Assembly (NCBI GenBank): GCA_963576565.1
Contig: OY755042.1
Coordinates: forward strand, 101,860,185 to 101,924,184
Direction: 5' to 3'
DNA length: 64,000 nt
Source of the DNA: Aspidapion aeneum
Lineage: Eukaryota; Arthropoda; Insecta; Coleoptera; Brentidae
Under the pieces are notes generated by a model. The model saw only the letters and a program-made list of their open reading frames with translations, had not been told where the DNA came from and made no database searches. The translations under genes and the position numbers were made by a program. How positions within the stretch are numbered: position 1 is the stretch's first letter; each line of letters opens with the position of its first letter. This document shows, in pieces, positions 20,641 to 31,801 of the stretch.

Positions 20641-22003
20641 TGTAATGTCATTTATTAAAGCACCTTTAACGCATCTAATAAATATGATTTTCCAGCAAGG
20701 ATATTTTCCACCAGCGCTAAAAATAGGAATAATTAAACAATTATTAAAATCAGGAGATAAAACAAAAGTCGAAAACTATAGACCAATTACTCTAATTTCA
20801 AATATGGCAAAAGTTTTGGAAAAGCTGTTAAAAATCCGAATTGTTAATTACTTAGATAAATTTAAAATAATATCTAACAGGCAATTTGGATTTAGAGAGG
20901 GACTGTCAACGGAGGCTATTGCCTTTTTAACAGAAAGTATAAGTAAAAATTTGGATAAAAATAAAAAGGTTATAGCTGTCTTTCTTGATTTGGCTCGAGC
21001 TTTCGATACTGTATATCACAAAACTATGTTAGAACTGCTGGAGGACCTTGGATTTGAAGGATCGACTTACAAGTTCCATATATTCAGGTTAACGACTCAA
21101 TAAGCAAACCTCTAACAGTTGAGTACGGCGTCCCTCAAGGCACAGTACTGGGTCCAAATCTATTTACAATATATATAAACGGTCTATTTAAACTGGAGAC
21201 TGAAGGATTACTTGCATCTTTTGCAGATGATACCATTGCAGAATATATTGGCGATTCATGGAATGAAGTTAAACAAGTATCACAAAGAGACATGGTCAAA
21301 ATAAAGAAATGGTTTGATCATATGAGGACTATTAACTTTAAGAAAACTAAATATATTGCATTCAGCTATAACAAAGTCAATATTCCACACTTTAATCAAC
21401 ACACACAACACAAATAACAACAACCGTAAAATAAATTTCATTAAGGGAGTGGACAGCATTAAGTATTTAGGGGTGGAAATAGACAGATTTTTAAACTGGG
21501 ATGAACACATAAAAAAACTAACAAACAAACTTAGAATTATTAGGATACTTACTACAGAACAGTTAAAAGTTATCTACTTTGCATTGGTCTATTCATTGCT
21601 TCAGTATGGAATATTAAGTTGGGGGGCAGCATTTAATAATACAATAAAAAAGTACAAATTATTCAAAACACATTTTTACGTATTTTGATATACTACTTTG
21701 ATTGATACTTTGCATAGTAAGAGCGGCCTTATGGATTTAAATGAAATGTATATTTTACAATTGCTTAATTATCAACACAAAAACAAAAATAATTTGATAG
21801 AAATAGAACACACATACAATACAAGACATAGAATGCAAATAAATGTAAAAACTATAAAAACTAAAACAGTAAGGGGTCAAAGAACAATTGCTTGTCTTGG
21901 GCCACATGTATATCGTCTGATAACGGAAGAGGTTAGATCAATTAATAATAAAAGAGAATTTAAAAAAAGAGTTAAAATCTGGATACAATCCAAGCCTCGA
22001 TAA
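20641..22003 (+). pseudogene. CR1/L2-like LINE reverse transcriptase, 5'-truncated
   Basis: Three frames join into one RT. The first (20645-21103) holds KSGDKTKVENYRPITLISN, RQFGFREGLSTE and FLDLARAFDTVYH with the first catalytic Asp. After a frameshift near 21085 come EYGVPQGTVLGPNLF and SFADDTIAEYIGD, with the catalytic FADD at about 21220-21231 intact. The third part has VDSIKYLGVEIDRFLNWDEH and SLLQYGILSWG, and the tail ends in the TYNTRHR motif common near the end of CR1/L2-group elements. Two or three frameshifts, few stops: a rather young dead copy. The apurinic endonuclease is missing through 5' truncation. Clade is assigned from motif style only. Confidence 0.85.
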
Positions 22004-22199
22004 TTTTTTAAAAAGATTATTAATGAAGGGATGCTTTAGGATTTAATATTTTTAATTGAAAAAGTTGGTGATATAAATAGGTTATAATTTGCAAAGAAGT
22101 AGAATTTTTATTGTGCAAAATGTTACTAAACTAAACTTATTATTTATTAATATTGTCGTTATTTTATTTTAGGTTTAATTCCTTAGTGTTGCTATTGTA

Positions 22200-23680
22200 A
22201 TTCTAAAATTTGAAATTTATAAAAGAAAGGCTACAGGAAAAGCTAACCCAAAACTTAAGATACGAAATTAAAAATATAGATGAAATAAATGATACGCTGA
22301 CAAGAGCATGAACAAAATAGTAAAAATCGCACAAAAAGAGAAAAAATTGTATATCAGAAGAAATAAAGAAACTGATGGAAAACAGGCGGAACCTGGAGAA
22401 AGAACGAAAAAGGAAATCAATAAAATACATAGCAATAAATAAAGACAGAGCCAAGAAATAAACGTTGAGAGTTATAGAAAATAACAGAAATATGAAATGT
22501 GTAAGGTAGGTAGATATGAAATAATTAAAATAAAGGATATGAGTGGCATAGAAACTAAAGTTAAAGAGGATATTATAAATATCAAACAACTATTCTATAT
22601 GGACTTATACCAAACAAAAAGGGAACGATAGCAAAAAACAATGAAGAAACTTCAAACAAAAATAGAGAACCTAAACTCAGTACTTACAACCGGAAATAAG
22701 CAAAGCGGAAATAGATAGATCATTAAGGAAATAAAAAATAACAAATGAACTGAAAAAGACGAAGTAACGACAGAGATTACGGTGGTAAAGTTGTAGGTAG
22801 TACCCTTCATATTGTTGTGAATAAAATACTAAAATAAAAAATAATCCCAAACAGGAAAGAATCCATAACCATTATTCTACACAAGAAAGGCAATAGAGCA
22901 TACCTAAAATACTATCGACCTATAAGAGATACAAGATTTCACAATATTTGACGGATATTAATCAAAACAACAAGCAGGTTTCAATACAGTCGAACGCCTA
23001 TTAATCATGAATATCCTAATAGAATAGAAAGAACCAACGAATACAACATTCCATTATATATTGTGTTTACAGATTTTAAAAAAGCTTTCGATAGCATTGA
23101 GCAGTGGGCAGTAATAGGATCTTTAATTAATATCCGAAAAGATCACAGATACGCAGACTTAGTAGCCTATATATATATATATATATATATATAGCTAAGC
23201 AGCTACATCAATGAAAATCCACAAAGAAACCAAGCCAATCCGCATAAGATGGGCTGTCAGACAGGGTGGCTTGAGCAGCATTCGGTTAATTAAGCTACAT
23301 ATTAAAAATTAAAAAATATCCTTAGCACCGCAAAACGAAAGTTTATAACTAATGTATCCTTCCTGTACCTATACCTATTAATTCCAGACATGGAATTACA
23401 AAATCAAACATGGATAAGGTAACAAAAGCCCAAAGATCAATGAAAAGACAAATGTTACATGTAAAGCTAACAGATAGAAAAAGGAATAAATGGATAGGAA
23501 ATAAAACAAAAGTGGGGGATGTCAGAGGAGAAGTAGCAAAATTAAATTGGAAATTCGCCTGTCATAATATCACAAAAAGACGATCGATGGGAAATTAATA
23601 AAAGTAGGGGAGGACGCCAAATGGATGGGCCTATGGGCCTATGTCCAAAGATGGATCGAAAAGGGCTAAATAGATAGATA
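22200..23680 (+). pseudogene. RTE-clade LINE, dead copy 3
   Basis: Contains decayed frames in RTE order: MSGIETKVKEDIINIKQLF (about 22540), VNKIL and TIILHKKGNRAYLKYYRPI (about 22820-22930), EYNIPLYIVFTDFKKAFDSI (about 23038-23100), IRIRWAVRQGG, and LTDRKRNKWIGNKTKV near the 3' end. It covers more of the RT amino-terminal half than copy 1. The central catalytic YADD region is missing. Stops are frequent. It abuts the CR1-like LINE on its left. Confidence 0.8.
23169..23193. repeat. (AT)n microsatellite
   Basis: Short array inside LINE copy 3. Confidence 0.9.
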
Positions 23681-24214
23681 AATAGATTTGTATTTGATTA
23701 ATTTAGGTTGAGTGGGAGGGGTTATTAACCCCATTACCGACCCTCATCTCCGCCTGTGTTTTATGATACCATAGAGACCCAACTTATGCATTACACGACA
23801 GCTTTACAATAGTGCAATCTATATCAGGCTTGAGTACCTATGTATTATCTTATAGGTTGCATGGCGCACTAACGGCAGCATTAAGTATTTATAGCTGCAT
23901 GTAGGTATTTAATTAACGTACCTATTCAACAAAATATTAGGGTGTTTTTCATTAGTTACTAAATCCGTTATTTACATGAGGGATCATTCCTAAATTACGT
24001 ATTTTTTTAATACTTTCAGGTCCAATAACTGTAAAAATTTGGTCAGTGTTTAAAAAATAGTCTCAAATTGTAGAACCACTCCTGCGGTAGGTTTAAAGTT
24101 CAAAAAACTATGAACGATAAAAAAAATTACAAAATTTTCAAAGCTAAATATTATATAAATAACTTAAAACTCTCTCTGTAGATACTACTACTACTATGTC
24201 GGTTTAGAACATTT
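23681..24214. other. Intergenic; piece of a repeat shared with 48.3 kb
   Basis: Sequence 23940-24140 (ACCACTCCTGCGGTAGGTTT and AACTATGAACGATAAAA) resembles 48320-48410, so the two belong to one decayed family. No gene seen. Confidence 0.4.
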
Positions 24215-24690
24215 TTCTACCTTAACCGACGCCTATTCTCCACCTCCTTCGATCCTGACAATCATCTTCTGTCAGGTTTTTTTGTCTCATTGCTCTCTGG
24301 ATTGATTGTTGCCATTCCAGTTTAGAACGTCCTCTTTTTCTGCGCCCTATTGGTTGCCAATCCAGGACCTGCATTGGTAATCTTTCGTCGTTCATCCGTT
24401 GTACATGGCCGTACCATATCAGTTGCCTTTTAGTGATGTCATCCGTTATGCTTCCCTCGATTCCCATTCTTTCTTTTATGATCTCATCTCTTATAAGATA
24501 TGATATGTTCTAGATATGCTCATTGATCTTCTTATTGCATCCATCCATCCATTTTGACACTTTTTTTTCTATTTTTCTCTTACGCGACAAGTCTGTATTC
24601 AATACAACAGCATGTTTTTCATCATTGTTTCATACATGATAGATTTTACATTCTTTTTTATCTCTCTCTTATACAACTGAAGGTTTAAAT
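24215..24690 (-). pseudogene. LINE 3' end, WYGHVQRM family, copy 1
   Basis: An 81-codon frame reads QLIWYGHVQRMNDERLPMQV, RKRGRSKLEWQQSIQRAMRQ and LTEDDCQDRRRWRIGVG, the typical carboxy-terminal block of a non-LTR retrotransposon (the F52C9.6-like transposon proteins). The upstream part (24480-24690) continues in other frames with AIRRSMSISR. A longer copy lies at 38160. Only the terminal end is present. Confidence 0.8.
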
Positions 24691-25056
24691 AAGGCTGCCA
24701 TTTTTAAACCAAAATATTATATATTTTATCTGGTAGGTAAAATATTTTCCGGTCTTTTGGTTCTTTACCAATCCCTGTTGAGACCGGGAAGTGTATGTTC
24801 TCCGGTCGGTTTAAAAAAACAAATTCTTTACATCATTGCGGCCCGGTTTATCAATGGTGGATTATCGCTGAGTTAAATTAACACTCCTTCGCGTGGCGGG
24901 TTATAGAGTCGACAGTTAAATTTGTGGAGTTAAGTAGGCTAACCCTTGATTTATGAAGAAACCTAAACCAAGGGTCAACTCGTTAACCTTTTATGAAAGC
25001 ACAGCCGGGCTCAAACGACTCGTGTACTTGGCAAATACACTATTTTTTGCGAACTT

Positions 25057-25114
25057 GGCAAGTATACGCAAGTAACAATTATTCGCCAAGTACACGAGTC
25101 GTTTGATCCCGGCT
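25057..25114 (+). repeat. 58-bp direct repeat, first copy
   Basis: Identical by eye to 25444-25501; contains GCAAGTATACGCAAGTAACA and ends GATCCCGGCT. The right half forms a stem with 25003-25032. Confidence 0.85.
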
Positions 25115-25140
25115 ATAGACAAGTATTGTATTAGCAAGTG

Positions 25141-25333
25141 CAGTGGCGTATAAACGAGGGGGCTGGAGGGCCCAGGCCCCCCCCGAAGTTAATATTTTTT
25201 TGGATATTTTCCACATATTTCATGAATACAAACATAAAATAGCATAAAATACAGCCTTATGAGGTCTCGCCCCCCCCCCCCCCCAAAACTGTCTCGGGCC
25301 CACCCCGAAACTTTTTTCTATATACGCCACTTG
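25141..25333. mobile_element. hAT-type MITE, CAGTGGCGTATA family, copy 1
   Basis: Left end CAGTGGCGTATAAACGAGGG, minus-strand right end CAAGTGGCGTATATAGAAAA. GCAAGTG is repeated at 25134-25140 and 25334-25340, a 7-8 bp duplication as for hAT. The interior is two G/C homopolymer-rich flanks around an AT-rich centre. Relatives: a 60-bp remnant at 51773 and a diverged copy near 57.6 kb. Confidence 0.75.
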
Positions 25334-25443
25334 GCAAGTGTATGAATAATCGTGAGCCTTTTGACTCGGCCCATTTTTACCGAACACAAATGGAAAACCA
25401 ACGAGTGACAAATAGTTGTACAAGTAACCCACTCACACGACAT

Positions 25444-25501
25444 GGCAAGTATACGCAAGTAACAATTATTCGCCAAGTACACGAGTCGTTTGATCCCGGC
25501 T
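25444..25501 (+). repeat. 58-bp direct repeat, second copy
   Basis: Second copy of the block at 25057-25114. Confidence 0.85.
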
Positions 25502-26027
25502 TAAGTGTTGGCTCGAGTTTTTATCTATTGATAAACCGGCCCTGAGTGTGAACAAAAAAAGGTACGGTAATGTATTTATTACAGCACGGAAATTAGTCAA
25601 TAGCGTTGTAGTTTAATTCGATTTTTGCTCTAAACGTTTTCTATAATTATTATAACATTTGAGTAACTACCTGTAGGTAAATAAATACCTTCCTTGTTTT
25701 TTTTTTGCTTTTTTTCTTATTTCTCGTTTTTTTTTATACTAAAACAATATTATATTGTTTCTTCTGCATTCGACATTCAATTTTGAAAAATATCGGATTT
25801 TACTGTTTGATATTTGATATTTCTGTCTGTAAACAATACTAAATAATACGATAACATGAAATAATTGTTGAAGCGTTGCAAGGGCCTCTAAACAATTCGC
25901 GTAAAAAAAAGTATATTACATAACACCATAACAAATATTTTATAATGTGAACTTAAAAGAAATCTTGTAAATACTCTGCCAATCTACGGGCACCTAAGAT
26001 CACACTAGGTACTATAGTTATAGTGTA

Positions 26028-27590
26028 CAGGGTGTCCCAAATTGGGCACTTTTAGGGGGTTTAAGGTACTTCTAGGGGAGACAGAGAAAAACTGACCACG
26101 CATTGCGAGGCTCAAATTTCAAGAGAAGACTTATAGTAAAAACCGCATTTTGAAATATTGTCTCGTCTTTGAGCTACGGGGGCTTTTTGAAAAGTGTGCA
26201 TTTTGGAGGGGGGTCTATAACTTCGTTATTAGTGGAAATTTTGATTTAGAGTAAATTGCAATTTTATAGACTATGTCACGAGGAATTCACCCGCTAAACT
26301 AAATTTTAACTGTCACTTTTAGTTTTTGAGATATGACATAAAGTTGCATTTTTTCTTATGGAATGGCCTATATTTTAATTAATTTTCAAATTCGCCATTG
26401 AATTCTTTTCAAAATGATGTATAATATGTCATAGTTTCATTGAGCGGTATAGGAAATATTCAGCTTTTTCACTTATTTCTAGTGCGCTATGATTTCCTGC
26501 TGAGGCAGGTCAAGGCACTCCAGTATTTTTATTATTTTAAACAGTCAAAAATATAGTAAGCCTGGTTTGGAAAAATTATAATTCAGCTGACGCCCCTCAA
26601 AGCTTATAATTATTCCGGTTAAGTGTTCGGTGGATTGAAGTTCTCGGTATGCCTGTGGCAGCTTCTAATTGTCTCAATGATCGCAAATTATTTTGTTTTA
26701 ACTCACCAATAATGCCTATCTCCTCTAACTCACGGTCCCTCCTAACGTCATATATTTTACCCCGCCGTTTTGAAAAAGCCATACTGAACAAGGTTCCTTT
26801 TTAACTTTGGAAATATATCCATATACGGTTGCCTTCGTTCGGGATACCTTTGAAGATATAAGTTTCCAGCGCCCTGTCGAATATCATTACTTTCCCGGTA
26901 ACATTTTAACATTGAAACATATTTTAAAATAAAATTAAAAACGCTTTTGTGCAAAATAATTTCATATCAAAGCGTAATGCCAAATTGTTTAAACAATTGA
27001 AAACAATGACAAAACGCCAAGACGCAAGGCCAACTTGATTTGCATAGTATCAGACAACAAAACTATAGGAGCATTGAAGTAGGATTTGACCGCAAGCTTT
27101 CACGTCAATGGCGCATGACGTCATTCAACGCATATTAGACAAAAATAAAAAACTTTAATTATCTTCGAAACCGCTGAATAAAACTATGACATATGATACA
27201 TCGTTTTGAAAAGAATTCAATGACGAATTCGAAAATTAATTAAAATATACGCCATTCCATAAGAAAAAATGCAACTTTATGTCATATCTCAAAAACTAAA
27301 AGTGACAGTTAAAATTTAATTTAGCGGGTGAATTCCTCGTGACATAGTCTATAAAATTGCAATTTACTCTAAATCAAAATTTCCACTAATAACGAAGTTA
27401 TAGAACCCCTTCCAAAATGCAGACTTTTCAAAAAGCCCCCGTAGCTCAAAGACGAGACAATATTTCAAAATGCGGTTTTTACTATAAGTCTTCTCTTGAA
27501 ATTTGAGCCTCGCAATGCGTGGTCAGTTTTTCTCTGTCTCCCCTAGAAGTACCTTAAACCCCCTAAAAGTGCCCAATTTGGGACACCCTG
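26028..27590 (-). mobile_element. Mariner/IS630-like element with 421-bp TIRs
   Basis: Begins CAGGGTGTCCCAAATTGGGC after TA (26026-26027) and ends with its inverse before TA (27591-27592). The long inverted repeats enclose a decayed transposase amino-terminus on the minus strand. The DDE catalytic part is missing, so it is non-autonomous. A third, more diverged copy of the same end stands at 28053-28185. Confidence 0.8.
26597..26954 (-). pseudogene. IS630/mariner-type transposase amino-terminus
   Basis: Two overlapping frames joined by a frameshift near 26780. The upstream one has MLKCYRESNDIRQGAGNLYL then RYPERRQPYMDIFPKLKRNL, the first helix-turn-helix of the insect IS630-type transposases that share a QRYPxRRxPxxxxF block. 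The downstream one has SLRQLEAATGIPRTSIHRTL, the second helix-turn-helix. The catalytic DDE/D core is absent. Confidence 0.75.
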
Positions 27591-28052
27591 TACACTATAA
27601 CTATAGTACCTAGTGTGATCTTAGGTGCCCGTAGATTGGCAGAGTATTTACAAGATTTCTTTTAAGTTCACATTATAAAAAATTTGTTATGATGTTATGT
27701 AATATACTTTTTTTACGCGAATTGTTTAGAGGCCCTTGCCACGCTTCAACAATTATTTCATGTTATCGTATTATTTAATATTGTTTACAGACAGAAATAT
27801 CAAATATCAAACAGTAAAATCCGATATTTCTCAAAATTGAATGTCGAACGCAGAAGAAACAATATAATATTGTTTTAGTATAAAAAAAAAACGAGAAATA
27901 AGAAAAAAAGCAAAAAAAAACAAGGAAGGTATTTATTTACCTACAGGTAGTTACTGAAATGTTATAATAATTATAGAAAACGTTTAGAGCAAAAATCGAA
28001 TTAAACTACAACGCTATTGACTAATTTCGGTGCTGTAATAAATACATACAGA

Positions 28053-28185
28053 CGATATTTCAAAATACGGTTTCCACTATAAGTCTTCCCTTGAAATTTG
28101 AGCCTAGCAAAGCGTGGTCAGTTTTTCTCTGTCTACCCTAGAAGTACCTTAAACCCCCTAAAAGTGCCCAATTTGGGACACCCTG
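28053..28185 (-). mobile_element. Solo end of the mariner-like family
   Basis: Same terminal sequence as the right arm of the palindrome, ending GGGACACCCTG, but more diverged from it than the two arms are from each other. Five bases separate it from the palindrome edge. Confidence 0.75.
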
Positions 28186-28809
28186 TCCGTGTGAGCTAAT
28201 ATAACTAAAAACTCAAATATATTTTATTTAACTCCTGGCTCAATTACCTTTCGTTTGATACCACACAAGCCATGTTTTGACTTAAACTCTAATTTTTAAA
28301 ATCTGCCCCCACTCTGCAATATAGAAAAACTCCTGGAAGATTGAAAAAAATTGCGCGAAATTATTTGTTGACAAAACGAAATTTTTTTCCCACGCCACCG
28401 GACCTCGCAAGCGACTTAAGACAAATTGTGTTTATTTATTTTTTTTTATGGGAATTAATCATACATTTCATTTATCGAACAATAATTATTATAACTGCCG
28501 ATCAAGAATAAAAATTTGGTAGCAAAAATATCCTATACAGATAAATAGTTTTTGCAGGCAGAGTTAAAAACCGTCCCAGCAAGACAAGCACCCAGACAGT
28601 ACCAAATCTTTTTTTTGAAAGAATTTTACAATGCTTAATTTAGTCTAGTATGCCGCTTTCAATAGATTATTCTTTTAAGAAAGTTAGTGGGCCACTCATG
28701 GTACACAAGAACTGTTTTAGTGCTGTCAAAAAACTGCTTCAGTGCAGTCTCGAAAAGCCCGTGCCAAAAAATGTGCACTGAGTGCACTACTGATTTTGTC
28801 AGTAGCTCA
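28186..28809. other. No gene recognised
   Basis: AT-rich sequence without a supported feature. Confidence 0.4.
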
Positions 28810-29455
28810 AAAGAAATTCTTTTGAGTGGCGGTTTCTCCATTAATGCACATGTGCACGTACACTTAAAAATATATTAAAATTTGATCATTCTTTAATTAA
28901 TAATTTTATCAAAAGGTATCGTTAAACCCCATTTACCATTTAGATTTACCAAAGAGTTGAATACTAACTAGAAATAAATACCCGGTATGTATGTGTTTGT
29001 ATTCGTGTCCAAACGAGAATGCGGTGGATGCGCGCTTAACTTAATTATGTGCATCGTATATGTGTTATGTCGTATATAGATCGAGAGAGCGACATGTCCC
29101 TATTTAATTTTACAATACACAGAATCTGGGCCTTTTTATTGTTTAGTGCTCTTGTGAATCAATTGCGGCGATCGATGCCGCCGGCACACTCGTGATGGCA
29201 CCCACGTCCATGATTACCGTTGGGTGTCAAACCTAGCATATGTACACCCTAAATTAGTGCACTGAGACAACTTGCCGTTGTCACTCGGGCCGTATTGTAT
29301 TGATTTCGATGATTTTATAGTTACGAGAATGGCGGAAGTTTCATATTCTGCTAGCATTAACATGCAATATTTAAAGACAATTAAATTTTCTTTTAACTAA
29401 GTATCTAATTTTGTAATTATTTGCTCTAAATTATATATATTACCTGTTTTCCCAA
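28810..29455 (+). repeat. Dispersed ~650-bp repeat with conserved ATG leader, copy 1
   Basis: Collinear with 56800-57480: shared GGTATGTATGTGTTTGTAT, GCGACATG, TTTTACA(A/G)TACA(C/T)AGAATCTG, and GATTTCGA(T/A)GATTT. Near the right end stands ATGGCGGAAGTTTC with a short frame MAEVSYSASINMQYLKTIKF ending after 23 codons; copy 2 has TTG in place of ATG. It resembles a promoter/5' leader of a retroelement or a host exon that was copied. I do not recognise it. A (GTA)n run follows at 29462. Confidence 0.55.
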
Positions 29456-29525
29456 AAGAATGTAGTAGTAGTAGTAGTACAATTTTTTTATTTTTTTACG
29501 GTTAAGCGCACTCGCAAGGAGATCC

Positions 29526-30575
29526 ATATCACGCTCGAGAAGCGGCCAGTGCGCGGAAATGTTGGTGTGTGTTGGTTTTGAAACGGTTCAGGTTGTAACC
29601 CGCAGGGAAAACTGTCGCAGGGAGTTTATTCCACAGTGATGCTGTTCTCCAGAGATATGAATTCTGATATAATGAGGTTCTTGGTGCCTCTATTTTGACA
29701 GTAAATTGATGGCTACCGTCTGTTTGACGTGTTCGCCTAGTAGGTGCTACTACCGGGGGGATCATACGTGCCAACTCTTCAGAGCATTTTCCGTGATAAT
29801 ACCTGTAGAAGAGAGATAGATCGCCCACAGTTCTTCGATGTTCGAGACTATCCAAGCTACGGGTAAGTGCGGGGTCATTGATCAGCTTGATAGCTCGTTT
29901 TTGCACGGTGTTCAAAAGCATTAAGGTATGTTTGGGTGCCGTACTCCATATATGTGAGCAGTACTCCATAGTTGGTCGAATCTGGGCTTTGTAAAGTGTC
30001 AGCAGTGGACTTGGTGTATACAGATGTCTTGTACGAAATAGCACCCCAAGCTTTTGGCACGCCCTTTTAGCTATGATGTTTGGCTCACGGGTGCTGGTCT
30101 TTTTTGAAAACAGGGCTGCTTGGGTTTTCTGCGCGTTGAACTGTACAAGGTTTTTGTTGCCCCAGTCCTCTATTATCTCCAGGTCGTTATGTATCTGCGA
30201 TATTTGAGTTAGTCTAAGATGATGGAATTCACGTGCGGATAGATACTGAGTGGGTGGTATGACTGAGGACACTACATTCCCATCATCTGCAAAGCAATGA
30301 AGTGGATTTACTGTTTTATCTATGAGGCATTTATGTAAATTTGAAAAAGTGTTGGCGAAAGGATTGCTCCCTGTGGCACACCAGCACTTATTTGGTAAGA
30401 GTTGGAGTTCCGGCCATCCAGTGCAACATAAATGGATCTACCCTTAAGGTAACTTTCAAACCAAGTGCAAAGTTTCGGCGACAATCCCATTGCTTTGAGC
30501 TTGTTGAGCAGATTTTCATGCCAGACTTTATCGAATGCTTTAGATATATCTAAGGCAATACAAAATACAGTGCAT
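29526..30575 (-). pseudogene. Jockey-like LINE reverse transcriptase, 3' half
   Basis: The 3' part is one 247-codon open frame beginning in SSVIPPTQYLS and including FNAQKTQAALFSKK, LYKAQIRPTMEYCSHIW, LNTVQKRAIKLINDP and SLFYRYYHGKCSEELA, the thumb and post-RT region typical of jockey/I-group LINEs. Upstream, after a frameshift near 30280, the same strand reads ALDISKAFDKVWHENLLNKL, CTWFESYLKGRSIYVALDG and AGVPQGAILSPTLFQIYINA; the junction gives CFADDGNVVSS, so the catalytic FADD is intact. It is 5'-truncated at about 30575. Confidence 0.85.
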
Positions 30576-30938
30576 TTTTTTCTATAAGAATTCGCTATAA
30601 GTAAAAAGTATTTGCTATACTAATATAATGCTAAATTTTATTTTCCAAACATCAAATATAACGGTTTTTTTGCCGTGGTGGTTAGCAATAAAACTGATTT
30701 CCAGACGTTTCAACTAAGTATGTACCAAGCTATAAACTTTTCAATTTAATTTAACGCAACTCTTGGCTTTTTTCTTCTTCCCACGAGATTCGCAATATTT
30801 ATTTGCTGAATCAAATTTTAAATTGCGCCGACTTTTTGGATTTCCAGCCATAATACTTGACAGGACAATTTGAGCTCAACGATACGAGTGCACAGATAAT
30901 GCCACTCAAATATTTGACAAAATGCCCTAACAATAATA
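30576..30938. other. No gene recognised
   Basis: AT-rich sequence between LINE and MITE. Confidence 0.4.
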
Positions 30939-31185
30939 CTGCCGTCCTAGGCCAAAAAGGCGCAACTCAAATTTTCACTATTTTGCTTAGAAATTGGAAA
31001 TAAGTTTACGGTTTTGATAATTTTTTTGACATACGGCTATTTTTCAAATTATTTTTGGTGTGTTCTATATAAGTTACGTCTATTTTGCTTAGTATACATG
31101 TAGATTATTTCTTTATGTATCCATATTGATGAGAATACAAAATGCGAAAAAAAATGAGATACGCCTTTTTGGCTTAGGACGGCAG
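30939..31185. mobile_element. 247-bp MITE, CTGCCGTCCTA family
   Basis: Ends CTGCCGTCCTAGGCCAAAAA and (minus strand) CTGCCGTCCTAAGCCAAAAA are nearly identical over 24 bp. AATA occurs directly outside both ends (30935-30938, 31186-31189), a possible 4-bp duplication. Superfamily unknown. Confidence 0.75.
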
Positions 31186-31421
31186 AATAGTCAAGGCAAC
31201 ACATCTGAAAAGGCTCTTCTTTTTCGGTCTAGAAGCATTTCATATTACTTTTCGAAGAGCATGCGCACTTTTCCGCACTTATTTGAGTGTTGGAAGTAGT
31301 ACCTTTTCGCACTTGTGCGGTAAAGGTACTCTTTTGTACTATATGGTTTCGGATTATTAATAAAAAATTTCGAAAAAAATATTTAGTGGGGGAACGACCC
31401 CAACCCACCAAGAGTTGGCGG

Positions 31422-31506
31422 ATGGTTCCCCCTCGTTATATTTTCAAGGGAGTATACTGTATATTCATACCAAGTGTATTGCTTCTCTCATTGAACGCAG
31501 TGTGTA
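31422..31506 (+). repeat. Dispersed repeat pair, first member
   Basis: Shares CATACCAAGTGT(A/G)TTGCT and TGAACGC(A/T)GT with 32570-32650. The left neighbourhood starts with TTCGGTCTAGAAGCA, as does the 33.08-kb element, so the pair probably belongs to that family. Confidence 0.5.
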
Positions 31507-31586
31507 TTAGTACTGTTCGAACGTGGTGGTCTTAAATAATGATTCAATAAGTGATACCAAATTTGATAATTTTTGGTGCGTCCATG

Positions 31587-31801
31587 CAGTGGCGTGTCGT
31601 ATAGGGGGCCAGGGGGGGAGGTGGTAAACGCCCCCCGCCCCTCTGCACTTGGCGCTCCTGGCGTTCTTTGAGAAAAAAATAGAATTAATAATGTTATTTT
31701 TTTAAAAAAAGGTTTGTAATTTATTTAACTCCCATACCTATATTGGCGCTCCTTAAGGTCTTCCCCCCCATCCCCGCCCTTTTATCCACGACACGCTACT
31801 G
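31587..31801. mobile_element. hAT-type MITE, CAGTGGCGTGTCGT family
   Basis: Left end CAGTGGCGTGTCGTATAGGG, minus-strand right end CAGTAGCGTGTCGTGGATAA. Target duplication of 8 bp with one mismatch: CGTCCATG at 31579-31586, CGTCTATG at 31802-31809. G/C-rich shoulders around an AT-rich centre, no coding capacity. Confidence 0.8.

Larger units (their letters stand above)
24840..25543. mobile_element. TIR element (GGCCGGTTTATCA family) with internal repeats
   Basis: Ends GGCCCGGTTTATCAATGG and (minus strand) AGGGCCGGTTTATCAATAG are inverted. Inside, a 58-bp block occurs twice in direct orientation without a mismatch that I can see (25057-25114 and 25444-25501), and its last 30 bp occur a third time inverted at 25003-25032. 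A hAT-type MITE has inserted between the copies. No coding frame and no clear target duplication. Confidence 0.7.
25570..28047. repeat. 2.5-kb palindrome, arms of about 879 bp
   Basis: Sequence 25570-26448 is the reverse complement of 27170-28047 with only scattered substitutions and small indels; the unpaired centre is 721 bp. The inner 421 bp of each arm is the terminal repeat of a mariner-like element; the outer ~458 bp lie outside its TA-flanked ends and are still inverted copies. An insertion alone cannot make inverted flanks, so a separate inverted duplication must have happened. Confidence 0.9.

Noticed and set aside
22203..22589. 128-codon minus-strand frame
   Set aside because: Phe/Ser/Ile-rich antisense shadow of the A-rich RTE LINE coding strand.
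25261..25290. Assembly gap or sequencing artefact at poly-C runs (also 18268, 43470, 51800)
   Set aside because: Each run lies at the G/C shoulder of a hAT-type element, where such tracts recur; true lengths may still be unreliable.
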